Notes: generated from the letters alone by a model not told the origin. A stretch of 64,000 nucleotides of DNA from Seriola aureovittata (GCF_021018895.1 NC_079376.1:23522001-23586000), one strand, 5' to 3'; positions 23,660 to 36,589 are shown, counted from the stretch's first letter. Numbers and translations are program-made.

Positions 23660-23850
23660 CCTGTTATTTTTTGGGTGGTTTTATGCCTTTATTTGATAGG
23701 GGAAGTGGAATTGAAGAAATACGGGAGAGAGATTGGTAGAGAGACATGCAGTGGACCCAGGGACCTGCTGCTCAGGGCTCAGTATACCCGTACCCACTTG
23801 GTCATCAGGACGCCACAGATTTCTGGAATTTGGCCTGTTGCGAGTGATGA
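23660..23850 (-). mobile_element. tRNA-derived SINE, minus orientation
   Basis: The reverse complement has a plausible tRNA-like head (gatgaccaagtgggtacggg), a body with gtccactgcatgtctctctac, and a tail reading cccctatcaaataaaggcat ending in an A-rich run (ttttttg on the plus strand at about 23666). This tail type is shared with common fish tRNA-SINEs. It abuts the LINE RT fragment. The promoter boxes are too diverged to score. Confidence 0.55.
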
Positions 23851-25972
23851 GTTAGAAATGTAAGCTGGAGGTGCTGCAATCAGACCAGAGGGAAGGATCT
23901 AAATCATCCTCACCCTTAGATTTGTTAGAGTTTAAATGAACCAGCTTACTCTAAACTTCACCACGGCTCACTGATCTGAAGGAGAATGTGGCCAGAGTTG
24001 GAAATATTTGGTGAAGAACCTACAGATGTGAAAACCTACAAGTGGCTGTAGTAGTGGACTGTGTATTAAACGTGTTGCTGATGAAATGAAATGATGATTT
24101 AAAGCCTCACACATAATTTAATTGTTTGTGATTCTTAGATTTTCAAAGCAAATTTTAGGAGTGAGAGATTGTGTGTAACCTGCAAAGACAAAGACAAATG
24201 GTAAAACATGTTCACAAAGACTTGATGTTTGTTTTTTACAGAAGAAGTATACTCTACGTTCCGACAGTGATCCGCTGTAGTGCCTGCAGATGCAGTGAAG
24301 TCATACAGGGGATGAAAATCAAAATGTTCAGTCTGTGAACACAGACTTGCTCTCTGCTTGTTTGGCTCTGAAAGCGTCTCAAATGAAGACTAATTGATTT
24401 TATAATCCGCCGCATGTTTTCACTTGCGCTCCCTGACGAGCCGTCATAATTAGACAGCTACAACGAGACGCAGCGCTGAGGTTCAGAACTTCTTCTTCTT
24501 CCTGTGAGACGTTCCCTCTCCCCAGCGGGACGGGTCGCAGGCCCGGCTCCCGTCATCTCACCAGCTCAGTGGTGATAAATGAGACAGATAATGTGTATTA
24601 AGCATGTCCAGCTCTTCAGAGAGCTCTCTGTAAGTAACCTCACTGCTCCTGCTCTTCATCACAGCTGCTCCCTCTGTAGTGAGTCCTGTCAGTGTCCCGG
24701 TCCACTTTAAACACAAACCACAGATACTGTTGTTGTTCCGTAAAATGACTTCATGGAGGCTTTGCTGCTGTTTCAGGGATTTACTCCATTTAATCATGGG
24801 AAAGAATCAGAAGATTTGTTTGAAGTGAAAATCATAAATAACTGTCACAAGTTTCCTGCTGCAGAAGAAGAAGAAGAAAAGGGTGATCAGAGTGGATCTC
24901 AGTGTCTCACACAGAGTACAGACACTGTCTCCATGTAAGTTAAGAAAACCCCTAAATACCCAGAGACAAGGACCTGACCTCGGTGATGAAGCTGGTGTCT
25001 CTCAGCGTGGGTGTATCCTGTGGTGCAGACTGAGGGAATCAAAGCTGCTGTATCAAAGAGCATTTACATAAAGATGAAACTCCATGTCTTGGTGGGCGGT
25101 GAGTGAGGACTGGTAGTGAACAGCAGAGCACCTACAAAGGCAGTGAAGAAGAAGAATGCAGAACTACAGGTCGAACAAACAAGTAGTTTTATTCCCCTCC
25201 TCGTGAACCACGTCGCCCACAGTGTTAAACTCAGGACTGTGTGTTTTCCCCTGCAGCCTGACGATGAGGTGCAGCAGTGACGGCGTCCTCCATCTTCACA
25301 GGTTTTGGCTGAAAAAACCCTCAAACAGAGGAAGAGGGAAATCTGACCAGTGATATGAAAATGGCACGAACAGCAGAGACCACCTGTCTCATACTGAGTA
25401 CAGTACAGAGGAAAGAGCCAGATTCTCCAGATGTTCAACACTGCAGATTTATTAGAGGAGCTGAGTGTGAAGAGCATGTGTGAACCATGTTTACAGCCAG
25501 AGGGACTCGGATCCCATGTTGGATCCTGTCTTGGACCCCGCCTTGGATCCAACACAGGATCTGACACACGATTCGACACAGGATCGTATGCTATATGCAA
25601 CGCTGGATTCAACAAAGCAACAAAGCATCCAATACAGGGTCCAAAGCTGCTTCAACATGGATGACGTTAATGTTTTGACGGTTTTTAAGGATCAGGAGTG
25701 GAGTAAGTCTGACTTACAACTGAAAGCTATGACCAACTTAAAGTTATGACCAGTGCACCTGTGTGTGTTGTGCCGGGGTGTAACATTTACGTCTAGTACA
25801 TAAGACCAGGCGAAGTCAGGTTTGGTGCACTCGGTGTAAGTCGGGTGTAGCAGCACTAGACGTCAGACCTACTTTTATACGCCCAGCTGGTGCACTGCGC
25901 TCCTGGAGAACTTCTCACAGTCTCTGTTCCCTGATATTAAATGTATCATGAATCAACAACTGCAGATCGTTA
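23851..25972. other. Unassigned non-coding DNA
   Basis: Contains a candidate conserved non-coding stretch at 24370-24480 (see findings). A 183-codon minus-strand ORF lies at 25064-25615; its N-terminal part is a degenerate repeat of ggatcc-containing words and no domain is recognisable, so I do not call a gene. Confidence 0.4.
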
Positions 25973-25999
25973 TTATTATTATTATTATTATTGTTATTA
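25973..25999. repeat. (ATT)n microsatellite
   Basis: About nine ATT units with one GTT. Confidence 0.9.
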
Positions 26000-26088
26000 T
26001 GTTTAATAGTTTATGGAAACTCTGATGTTTGTGGATCGTCATGTTGTTCTCTGTAGGACAATTACCAGTATACAGCACAGACAGTGGC

Positions 26089-26089
<1 letters not shown>

Positions 26090-26128
<39 letters not shown>
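26090..26128. repeat. (GAT)n microsatellite
   Basis: Thirteen GAT units. The run of Met residues in the overlapping ORF is an artefact. Confidence 0.95.
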
Positions 26129-26314
26129 TACAGCCTACTCGTCAGTGTTGTAGTTTCTGTGTTGACACGCAGCCGGTGTGGGATGGTGTGCAGCCTCAGT
26201 AACACAGCACAGATGGATGTCTGTATGAATCATCACTCCTACTTGTTAAGAACAGGGGGTCCATCTTTGAACTGAGTGCCCTGTTTCACTGTTAAATGCT
26301 CTCGCTCCCTGATG

Positions 26315-26319
<5 letters not shown>
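26129..26319. other. Unassigned non-coding DNA
   Basis: Spacer between microsatellites, nothing recognised. Confidence 0.4.

Positions 26320-26385
<66 letters not shown>
26320..26385. repeat. (CA)n microsatellite
   Basis: About 32 consecutive CA units, the longest CA tract in the window. Confidence 0.95.
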
Positions 26386-26387
<2 letters not shown>

Positions 26388-28031
26388 CTGGCTCCTCTGC
26401 AGCAGTCTGAAGTATGTTTGCTGGACTTCTCCCAACACACCTGTGTTTTCATTGTGCTTGGATTCTGTCCTCAGGGGCTGTAAGATCATTACTGCAGACA
26501 CAACTGCATCATAAATAAACACACACACATAACTAATCCAACAAACAGCGTGGATGGCAGACAAACCTTCACATGTCAGGAGAGAACGCAGACTGGAGAA
26601 GGTTAAATCACACACAGTCCACAGGTCATGTTGTTCACCTGCTGCAGCGGTCAGTAGACGCACATGAGGACCACGACATTACTGGTCTGGACTGAGTACA
26701 GTGACCAATCACAAAGCAGATGTTTCAGGAAGTGTCACCGTTGTCGACTTCAGTTGTAATCACACATCAGCGGACGTCTCATGACTCTAGTCAACAGTGT
26801 ATTTCATGTAGCCAGCTGTATTAATAAAGTATCTTAAGATAATAGCCTCTAACTGCAGTTAACTAACATGAATAACAGTTCACTAGCTGCCATAACCAGG
26901 TGTCAGCTGGTTTATGTCCTCACTCCCTCTCGTGTGATACTGCTTTCATACAACAGTTCTCTGAGCGCCATATTAGTTAGATAAGCAACAACAGATTATG
27001 ATTTGTTTGTTTATTTCATCATTTATTTGGTAACGCCAACACATATAGTTCCACAACTGGACTGGTACTGGACTGTTGCTAAGCGACACAAATATTTTCC
27101 TGACCTGAAGATGTCATTTAAGTGCACCTGGAGGTGTGGTGAAGTATCCAGGCTTCTTCCCTTCATCCTTCATCAAAAGTTTTTTTACAATCTAAGGCAG
27201 ATAACGACTATTAATGAAATGCTAATTAACAGTTAATAGAACACCTGTGAGGCGGAGTGATACATGTAGTTAAAAGTCCCAGTGCTGTTGTACGCTATAT
27301 CAGTACTCATGGAATGACTCTTGTACAATCAAATCACTTGGTCGGAACTAACCGACATATATAATTACAGATTACACAATTACACACTGATTGTTAATCT
27401 TTTCACACAAATAATATCTCCACCCAGATATTGATGTGCACCTGTGTCATGATTCAGGCTCAGAGACGGACTCAGTCTCCTCTTAAACCCCCAGCATCAG
27501 ATACACCCTCAGCAGCGTCGCCAGGGAGACCGCACAGGTCACAGCGCACCTGCTGACCTCCTGACGAACTGAAGGTTTGACTGGGAGTGGACAGCGTTTT
27601 TTATAATGTGGAGCACACATTTAGTTCTGTTTGTTTGTTGTTATGCATCAGTGACATCACAGGTTATTTTAATTAAACAATTGCAGTGAACATTTTTACC
27701 TGTGTTTGACTGACAGTCATCACTCAGCTGTGACATGACTTAAAGCTAAAAAAATAAAAGTACCTTCTGATGTAGTAAACTACTTTTGTCATGTTGGTGT
27801 AGCTATTTTACCTTCTCTGAGATTTTATAACAGACGTTTATGTGTTTTAACTTTGTTGTTCATGTGAGGTGAGTCAGCATCAGTCCACTGCTGCCTCAGA
27901 GCTTTCATTCATTTCAAAGTAAACTCATCTGTCATAAACTGTTCAAACTGAAGTTGAAAAACGAACTGACCTTTGACCCTGAACTCACCTCAGTCACAGT
28001 CATAGTTGCTCAACATAAATGAAAACCTTGT
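26386..28031. other. Unassigned non-coding DNA
   Basis: No ORF over 123 codons and none recognisable; no tandem structure. Confidence 0.4.
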
Positions 28032-28070
28032 TTCTTTGATATGTAAACAAGGAGACCTGGGAAGTTTCCA
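28032..28070 (+). repeat. 39-bp direct repeat, copy 1
   Basis: Identical over 39 bp to 28981-29019 (starts ttctttgatatgtaaacaag). The preceding aaatgaaaac is also shared. Confidence 0.9.
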
Positions 28071-28283
28071 CAACATTTTCCACATTAATCAGTAATGAGA
28101 TTTGAAATGTAGCAGAGAGACAAAGTGCATGCTGGGTAAGTGTTCTTTCTTTGAGTCATGTTGACCTGGTGGTTCCCTCTTCAGGAGGTGAAAAATATTC
28201 ACAGGTGACTCCTGGTCTACCAGGAGGAAGAGTTGAGTATTTAAAAAGCTGGTTTTAACTCCAGTGAACTCAACTAGCGCTGC

Positions 28284-28323
28284 TGTTTGTTTATTTGTTT
28301 GTTTGTTTGTTTGTTTGTTTGTT
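28284..28323. repeat. (GTTT)n microsatellite
   Basis: About ten GTTT units, one with an ATTT variant. Confidence 0.95.
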
Positions 28324-28666
28324 GTTACATTACTGAACTTGCTTCAGTTCAATTAAGATAAACTAAATTAGACTAGATTAATCACTCTGAGCAGAATATG
28401 AAGTGATGCTAACACATGTAGCCTTTATAAAATACTTTGGACACAGCTATCCAGTTATCCTGTTTGGATAGAAGATTAACTTCATGGTGGTTCCTACTGC
28501 AGCCTGTTAGGGCCATTGTTGGTAAGAAAAAAAAATAAATCAATAAATAAAAGTATTGAGCTGTGGAAGTTTGGTAATATTCAGAGAAAAAACATGTATT
28601 CTCGGAATCATAAATCTGTGACGAAATTCTCCAGAGGTCACAAATTTAACTACAATCACCTCCTCA

Positions 28667-28875
28667 TGGTTTTCTGCCTGCACCACTCAGACTAGTTTCA
28701 GGTTACATCCCTGTTTATCCAGAGTCATAGAAAATATGGCTGAAAAAGTGTTTTGTGAGGTCACACTGATATTGACCATTGATACTTAGCCACCAAAAAT
28801 CGAATCAGTTCATCGTTGAGTCCAAGTGAATGTTTGTGCCAAATTGGAAGCTGACTGTCACCAGAAGTGTATAAA
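28667..28875 (+). repeat. Dispersed repeat family 1, copy A (+)
   Basis: Shares agtttcaggttacatccctg, the gttttgtgaggtcac word and gtttgtgccaaatt with copy C at 45721-45985 in the same order. It is a decayed copy of a repeat that I recognise as abundant in fish genomes. Non-coding. Confidence 0.7.
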
Positions 28876-28878
28876 CTA

Positions 28879-28880
<2 letters not shown>

Positions 28881-28922
<42 letters not shown>
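28881..28922. repeat. (TG)n microsatellite
   Basis: About 20 TG units with one CG interruption. Confidence 0.95.
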
Positions 28923-28923
<1 letters not shown>

Positions 28924-28980
28924 CTCTACATCTCAGATGCATTGTTATAAGTGAAAACAAAAAAATTAAATGAAAACTGA

Positions 28981-29019
28981 TTCTTTGATATGTAAACAAG
29001 GAGACCTGGGAAGTTTCCA
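28981..29019 (+). repeat. 39-bp direct repeat, copy 2
   Basis: Exact match to 28032-28070. Confidence 0.9.
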
Positions 29020-29904
29020 TCACTGGTGTTTCACCAACAACATCCACACTAGGTCTATGATTATCTCCAGCAGAGTCAACGCATTCCCCACAGTGTCATC
29101 CTCTCCTCATATATAACCCCTGGTTGATGAGTTATATAATCTGGGCAAAGATGCTCTAATAAAGGATGATAACTAATTATAAGCTGCACCAATGGGTGCT
29201 GGTCCTGTCTACACAGCAGCCATCAATAGAAAACTGTCCTCAGAGTGAACTGAACTGCACAGTGTGAAGAAACATCCTCCTGCTGCTGCATCAGCCTGTT
29301 CAAAGTATTATATCATCATCTATCTATGCTGGCACACATGGTGACACACGGCTCCAGGTTTCAGGTTAATAACAGGAGGTGGTGCTGCTGCTGTGTGTTT
29401 CCTAATCATCTGCTTTTACAGATAAGCAGCGTCCAAACATGAGACAGCTGAAGATAAAACGATCCAGAGACTGGGAGAAGTGGGAGAAATGGTTGCTATG
29501 TTTGCTCACTGGGAGCCTCTGGAGGTATTTAATGGTCTTATGATGACCTCCTGCCCAGTCAACCCGCCCTGGTCTGCACAGCCAAAGCTTGGGTGAAGGC
29601 AAATATGAGAGTCTGGGGAGCGGTGCAGCTCTGAGCGGCGATGACAAGCGTGATTGGCTACATGTGAGTTATTTATTTTAAAATTTCACATATTGTTAAT
29701 TCAGCTCTCGCATGTAACAGCCAAGATATGTTAACCATGTGAACATCAACATTCCTGAGCTCAGCCTTGGCTCACAGCATCAGAATGTGGAAATTAACCT
29801 ACGCAAACACTGAGCTGTTTAGTTGCATATGTGAGGGTGAACTGGCCAAATGACTGTTTTCTTTATAATTCCTTCACTTACCCACGTCTCAGGCTCTGCC
29901 GACC
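29020..29904. other. Unassigned non-coding DNA
   Basis: Nothing recognised. Confidence 0.45.
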
Positions 29905-29933
29905 CCCCCCCACACACACACACACACACACAC
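29905..29933. repeat. Poly-C plus (CA)n microsatellite
   Basis: C-run continuing into about ten CA units. Confidence 0.9.
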
Positions 29934-30485
29934 ATTACTCAGTCACTCATCACTCATTGCACTCAGAAAACAATTATGATCAAGAGCTGACAGTTGAAAA
30001 CATGAAACACTTCAGCGGAACACATACTGACCGCTCGCTCTCTGCGTGTCACCAAACTCCTGTAACACTTGTGATATAAAAACAAGCAGATGAGCCAGAA
30101 GGCGCCTGAAAAGAAAGAAAGCCGTGCTGAGATATTTCAGCGGTGGAGTCACTGACTAACAAACCATCCCTGCAGCCCCTCCGCTCAGAGGCACAGCCTT
30201 CACGTGAACAGGCCAAGCAGGCCCCAGGCCGTAGAGCCCCCCCCCCCCCGAGGGCTGACAAATTCTAACTGCACAACAATGTCTCAAAATGCGGCTCCTC
30301 CCCCTCGAACAACCAATGGACGATTTGCAATGACATCTCAGGAGCAGTGTCGCCAACTCTTTTCAGCAAAGCTGCACATAGAGCCGCTGAGTTAGCAGCA
30401 CCAGGCCTCCCCACAGGGCTGTATGTGTCGATGAGCACCGGCCTTATGAGAGGGATTATTTACAATGTAAACAAAATATTTGGAA
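29934..30485. other. Unassigned DNA with C-run
   Basis: A run of about 13 C lies at 30237-30249. Short overlapping ORFs on both strands are not recognisable. Confidence 0.4.
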
Positions 30486-30760
30486 AAAAATTACAAGGTT
30501 TTTTTACGTTCTTTATATTTGGATTTTAAAAATGACAAAGTTCTCCATGTTCTTTGTATTTATATTCTGAAAATTACAGGGTTTTTCATGTATTTTATAT
30601 TTATATTTTGAAGAATACAATGTTTTTCATGTTCTTTATGTTTGGAAAATTACAAGTTTTTCTACATTGTTTATATTTACATTTAGAAAATTACAATGTT
30701 TTTTTAATGTTATTTAGATTTACATTTTTGAAAATTACAAGGTTTTCCACAGTGTTTTAA
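30486..30760. repeat. ~41-bp AT-rich degenerate tandem repeat
   Basis: Six to seven imperfect units, each of the form gaaaattacaaggtttttc followed by atgttctttatatttatatt. Units vary from about 35 to 44 bp. The 68-codon ORF inside it is an artefact. Confidence 0.85.
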
Positions 30761-32996
30761 TTTGCTTCAGTATTTATTTACTTTTGTATTAATTCCGCTA
30801 TTTATTTACCTTCCAATTTAAATTTCTATTTTCTTTCTTTTTCTACTTTCTTTCTTCTTTCTTTAACTTTCTATCCATTAATCATTTTCCATTTGTTGTT
30901 TCCCAGCTATTTATTCCCAAGAAACGTATTTATTTCTGTATTTTTTTTTTCTTTTTACATTTCTTTCTGCACTTCCATTGAAAGCCACTCACTCATCATC
31001 AGCTGCTGTTTCACAACACTGGTCAAAGTTAAAGTTCACCTGAACCGAGCTCACGCTGTTTTCACAGATTTCAGTGAAATGAAATCTACACAACATTTTG
31101 TCATTTTAACTGTGACCTGGGCTGAAGTTTGTTTCACTTGTCTTTTGCCAGAAACTTGTACTGTTATCATACACGAGCCAGCTTTTTTTTTTATGATGTG
31201 ATTTTTCACTCTGCCACTGCAGCAGTTTTCTTTGCCGATACATCATGTTGAAATCCTCACCTGTGAGTCGACGTTTGACAGTTTATACTACGATCGTCTA
31301 TGTGGAAACTCTGCAGATGAAAGGAAAACAAGAAGTCGTTAATGTCCCCTGCCTGTCATTAGGGATCCAGTCCAACAGCAGAAGCAAATGTTTCTGCTCC
31401 AAAGAAAAACCTCCTAAATTACGAGCATCAGTCAAAGTGTCGTTTAGCCCGTTAATGTTGGGTAATGACAGGAGCTGTGTACTGAGAAAGTTCAGAGAAG
31501 AGATCCAGCCTCACCTCGGTGTGTTCACTGTGAGCTCAACTAAAACGCCCGACAATTAGGAGAGCTGATTGCAGCCTCGGAGTCTGCCAAGCAGCAATTT
31601 CCATTGTTAATAACCAAAAGAAAACATTTATGTCTGATGCTGAAAATTGTCTTGCTCTCAGCGGCAGTGGCCCTCAGCCATTTGTGGTATTTTATTATAA
31701 TTGGCTAGAAAAACAACGCAGTCTTGGACCAGAGATATCGAGAACTACGCAGACATGTTTTTTCAATTAGGTACCATTTTATGACCCCTTAGAAAAATGA
31801 ATAACAACCCCAACACACATACCATGTCAGACTGCAAACATACATGACCACACTTCATGAGGAGAAACAAAGCAAAGGATATCACCTGAGTAAACACACT
31901 TTAGCTCTGGCCTTTCACACATTTGTACACACACAACAAACATATTACAAAGCTCATGAAGAAGAATGGAACAGCATTAAGACTAGTCTCTGACCACTTA
32001 CTAGTTATTAACTCTACCGTAGGAGAACGAGCTCCCTCCTCCTCCCTCAGTCAGGGAGGCTGGTGTTCGTCACATCAACACACCGAGAGCTTTACAAACA
32101 CCACACACTCCCAACACGCAATCTGCGGGCTCCAGAACTGAGCCAATATTGATTTCAAAACAAATAGTTAAACGTCAGAAGTCATTATTGGTAATTGCGT
32201 CACCGGGCGGTGGCAGTGCAGGGGCTGATGGTCCGTCCAAGGCTGACTGGATGTTCTGTAACAGTAGACTGGTCAGGGCTGCGCTGCCAAGCTCCTCAGG
32301 AGCCTGAGGTAAGAGCAGCAGTACAAGTTAGAAATCACAGTCCATCACAGTGCCAGCGCTCGTCCAGCTCTTCAGGAGAGGTCATGTAATATAATACGGT
32401 TTGCTTCAGAATCTCATGAACTGCACAAACTTTCTCCACAGTAGAGCCTGACAGAGCGGGAGAAATGTATACTGCTCACCAAGATGAAAGCAAAGTGTTT
32501 CCTTTCTCCAGAAACACATGAGAAGGCTGGAGCTGCATTAAAAAAGATTTCATGGTGGAAACAGCAGTGACGTGTTCATTTATCAGCTCACATCAGAAAT
32601 CTGTTTTAAAAAAAGATTATTTTTCTCCCTCTCAGACCAGATCTACCTCTCTGCATGACTCACTGAGGGCCATTCTAACCCTAACCAGCGCTGCGAGGGT
32701 TAAACACGCAGCTGAGAGACAAATCACACAGACCTAATCTGATCCCTGTGTGACCTTTGTTCCCATAGTAACAGGCTCAGGATGCCAGAGGCCTCTCTGA
32801 GGTCCCCCACCTGTTTACAAGGAGGAGATATCCTCCAGTTCACCCATCAGCTGTAACAGCCATCAACACATCAGCAGCCTGACACACTGCTTCAGATATG
32901 AGATCAGCCACAGGTGTGATGATGATAAAGACAAGTCATCACTGACTGAGGAGCACAAACACTCCCAAAAACGTCATTCAAAAACCATTATCAAGA

Positions 32997-32999
<3 letters not shown>
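30761..32999. other. Unassigned DNA with candidate conserved element
   Basis: Pyrimidine-rich from 30761 to 30990. The segment 31550-31740 has the look of conserved non-coding DNA (see findings). ORFs up to 104 codons are unrecognised. Confidence 0.35.

Positions 33000-33028
<29 letters not shown>
33000..33028. repeat. (TA)n microsatellite
   Basis: About 14 TA units. A second shorter TA-rich palindromic tract is at 33213-33240. Confidence 0.95.
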
Positions 33029-33035
<7 letters not shown>

Positions 33036-34254
33036 ACAGTAGAGGTTACAGTAACCTAATGCCTCAGTCTAAGTCCTCCTCATCTCTGATTGGTTAGTTT
33101 AGTGACATGCGACGTAGAGACAGGACTTGCTGTTGTGAAACAGATGAAGTGTGGAGAGAAGTAAAGCTGCTGTTAATCCATCTCCATCCAGCTATTTCTT
33201 TTATCAATAGTAATATATATATGTATATATATACATATATTTGATGAGTCAAGAGTTTGATTGATCTTGAGGTCCATGTAATTCTTAGTCAACGTCATCT
33301 TTTTAATTTTTAGCAAATCTTTAGTCGACTTAACTCTGACTGAGATGCGACAACAATGTCCAAAGAAAACATCAACACTTCAGTCATCAGAAGATAATTG
33401 ACAAAATGTTGTGAACGTTTTTAATCTAATTTTAGTCAAGACCAAGAATTTTTAGTCAAGCGTCATCAAACTGCTCTCAATAATATTCCATCCAACTGAT
33501 TTTAGACGAAAAGAAAATTAAAATCAGACAGAAAGAGATCAAGTGATTGTATGATTGAGAAAAAAGGTTTGTTTTCACCTCTGTCTGTCTGTCTGTCTGT
33601 CTGGGGTTTTGTAAGGGACCATAGTTGGAGGTCGCTGCCCCCTGATTGGACGGTCAATGCAAAGGTCTGTCTCAGGGTGCTGAGGCGGCGCCTCGAAGGG
33701 GGTTAACCACTAGAGAAGCCTGTTAGAGGACTGAAACCTGTGATACACTCTGACACATGGTCCTTGTTGCTTGTGTGATAGTGAGGGTCTGCAGAAGTGA
33801 GGGGGAGGGCGAACATCAGTCTGTGTGTTCTATATAATGTAAATAGGACATAATAAAATGTAAAACACATTTATTTACATGTGTTGATGTATTATGTGAA
33901 TGTTTTCACTAAATTCATGACACTGTCGGGACTCACATTCAACAAACTGCTTCACACTGAAACATCTACAAACTTGTTGTAACTCATCTGATTGATGGTG
34001 ACAGAGACGATGATAACCGCAGAGATGATAATGTTAATCTGTCAGCACTCATATCTCATGTTATGACATTCTGCTGCTTGATGAGCAAAATGCCTCTCTC
34101 AGGATTACTCACCCATAATGCCGATGGTCGGTCAGAGCTGAAATGAGCCAAACAGACGATCAAATTAATTCATTCATCTGTCGGCATCAGGGTGACTGTC
34201 TGTGGTGTTGCAGCATCCGGGTCCAATGCAGGAGTGACGGAACCCCTCTGCGCC
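33029..34254. other. Unassigned non-coding DNA
   Basis: Includes a short (TCTG)n at 33582-33602. Nothing else recognised. Confidence 0.45.
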
Positions 34255-34445
34255 GGCCTCCAGGTCACTCGCCCTCCAGGTGCACCCATACAGAGCTAGT
34301 GTATGTTGAGGACAGGGGATCATGTGTGGCTGCAGAATCCAAGACCATCGGGGACATCAGGGAGGTGGGTGATCAGACAGTAAGAGTGGAATATAACAAG
34401 AGGAATACCAGGAGGAGAAGTCTACCCTCCTGTTGCCGCCAGGAC
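34255..34445 (+). mobile_element. Possible LTR-retrotransposon pol C-terminal remnant
   Basis: One plus frame reads MLRTGDHVWLQNPRPSGTS and the adjacent frame reads KTIGDIREVGD then NKRNTRRRSLPS. The order GDHVxLQNP, then a W/GDIRxVV-like strand, then RNRRxLxP resembles the end of the integrase region in Gypsy-type polyproteins, with a frameshift between. No LTRs, protease or RT were seen. The match is short and I hold it loosely. Confidence 0.3.
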
Positions 34446-36589
34446 GTGTGGAGTTTTGTGATTGATTGGGACTGCAGACCAGAGACTGGTCTGGTAGTGG
34501 CAGCGTGACAGCAGCGTATGTACGAGCGTAACTCATGAACAACGGCAAAATAATCCAACGAGCTGTAAGAAGAAAAGTGTTCTAAGTGAGTCTTTAATAG
34601 TGATCCAATAAAAATGTAGCAGATTTCAGGTAAACACTCAGAGAAACCAAATCCTGCAAAAGTTGGCTGAGAGTGGTGACCGCTTTTTGTTGTGACATCA
34701 CAAAGTTACAGAAGTCCTGACGGCTGTTTTTAAGGGTCAGTTTCTGAATACAGGCTGTGTGCATTTCTCTGTGGACGGGGCTTTGTATTAATATAGAACC
34801 TAGACCTGCTTTATAATCAGATTTGAAAGTGGGACTGTGGTGAATTGTTCACTTTAGAAAAAGGCAGAGTTTGTAGGAAGTTAACCAGCTGCAAGTTGTT
34901 CATCAGAAGCAGCACGGTGTCGATCTGAAGTCTGCAGTGTTTGATGTTTTACTGCTGCTGTAACATGAAGCTCAGCTACTGAGCCTCAGTTCACTTTGGT
35001 CTAATCAGAGCAGTTTGACATTCACTCTGTTTCTCTCTTGTATGGTTTCACATCATCATCACAGATCAGCTATGTCTTGCTGGTTTTCTTTGCCAGAGCT
35101 TTATTTTCCTCCTGAAATGTCTTTATTAAAACATTTGGTCACGGTGACCTCTGGACCAGGTGTGTGTGTTGATAGTCAGGACAGTGCGCGACTGGAGTTA
35201 ATTTGATTTCAGTTGGTCATGTGATCCAGCTGATTGTCTACGTTAAGATCTACAATGTGGTATTTTGCAGTTGCCATTCACCACGTTTGTCACAGAACAA
35301 GCAGCTGTTAGTTTAATGAACTGCTCTAGACTGATCTTTATCTGTTATTTAATATTTTAATGCACATGTCTTTGAGTCAGGTGTGTTTGTCTTAGTAAAT
35401 CCTACAGTTTACTTTGTGAATGTTCAGTTAAAGCTTCAAAGAATAAAAATATATTTATTATTTATAAATTTGACCCCTTTTTTAATGTTTAATTTATTTA
35501 TTTTTTATTTTTCCATTTTGGATGGATGGGTCGTAGTCATGCTCCTGGTCAGAGACTGAACAGGAAGATTGTCCTTCATGCACGCATCAGTCCTCTCTCT
35601 CCTCACCAGCCTCCAGTCTCTGTCCACATGGAGGTGAAAAGTGGAGGGAAGGAAACAGGAGTTTCTCCTCTTCACCTGACCATCAATCTTGTGAATAAAT
35701 GGAGCAAACGAAAGAGGTTGTTACTGAGAGAAAGAGCTCCCGCCTTTGGACCGTCCTCAACAATAACAGAGCCGAGGCTGCTCCATCCTCTACAACACAG
35801 TGCGGGGTCACAACACGGTCATTCACTACATCATCTCAACACTGATGTTACAGGCTCACTCTCCACTGCGGACAGAGACAGGACTGAAACACTGTTCTCA
35901 GCTCTCCGTCTCACTGCAGCCTTCAAAACATGGGAAAGGCTGCCCTCAGCTGTCTGAACGCCTCCGCCTGACGCACCATCAGTCCCACACAGTACAATCA
36001 TCACAAATCCAGCCACTGCAATATTATAGCTTCTATGTATTTGTACTGAAGGCATAAAGAAGTCTATAATATATGAAGAAGTCTGATTATGTTCAGTGTT
36101 TTTTCTATTGCCAACATGTTCAGACTCAAACCAACATCACTTTATCTCTATTAAAACACATCAGTGAGACACAAACACTCTCCTGTTGCTCAAATACTCT
36201 AGAACATGAAATCTGGATCAATCCGCTGCGGAAAATAGTCCCTGACAGATGCACTGTTTCCTCCTGTTGGAGTGGTACCTGGTAAAATGACAGTGTGCAG
36301 TTGTTTTAGCTGATTACTGTCCTTTTTTATAAAAGTTAAAGTTTATATTTGTGCTGTTTTTAAAGATGGCAACCCTCAGTAGGAACCAATGGGCTTAGCA
36401 GCTCAGCAGCTTTGACAGAGCGTCTCAGCCCTAACACCCTGTGCATGGATCCACCTACAAGGTGTGAGAGCTGCAGGAGTAGTCATGTTCCTGGCAGGTT
36501 CTCCATGTGTGCAGATATAGCTCTGTTATGGTTCTCGTCCCTGACCCAGATCCTTCTCACCTGGTTCCTCAGTTTATCTGGACTCCAGA
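34446..36589. other. Unassigned non-coding DNA
   Basis: The 143-codon ORF at 35526-35957 (+) has even composition but no domain I recognise and a competing ORF on the other strand. AT-rich at 35340-35520. Confidence 0.35.

Noticed and set aside
25064..25615. 183-codon minus-strand ORF, longest outside the repeats and LINEs
   Set aside because: N-terminal part is a degenerate ggatcc-word repeat giving D/P-rich peptide, the rest unrecognisable; overlapping plus-strand ORFs exist.
35526..35957. 143-codon plus-strand ORF
   Set aside because: No recognisable domain and competing ORFs in other frames; base composition alone does not support coding.
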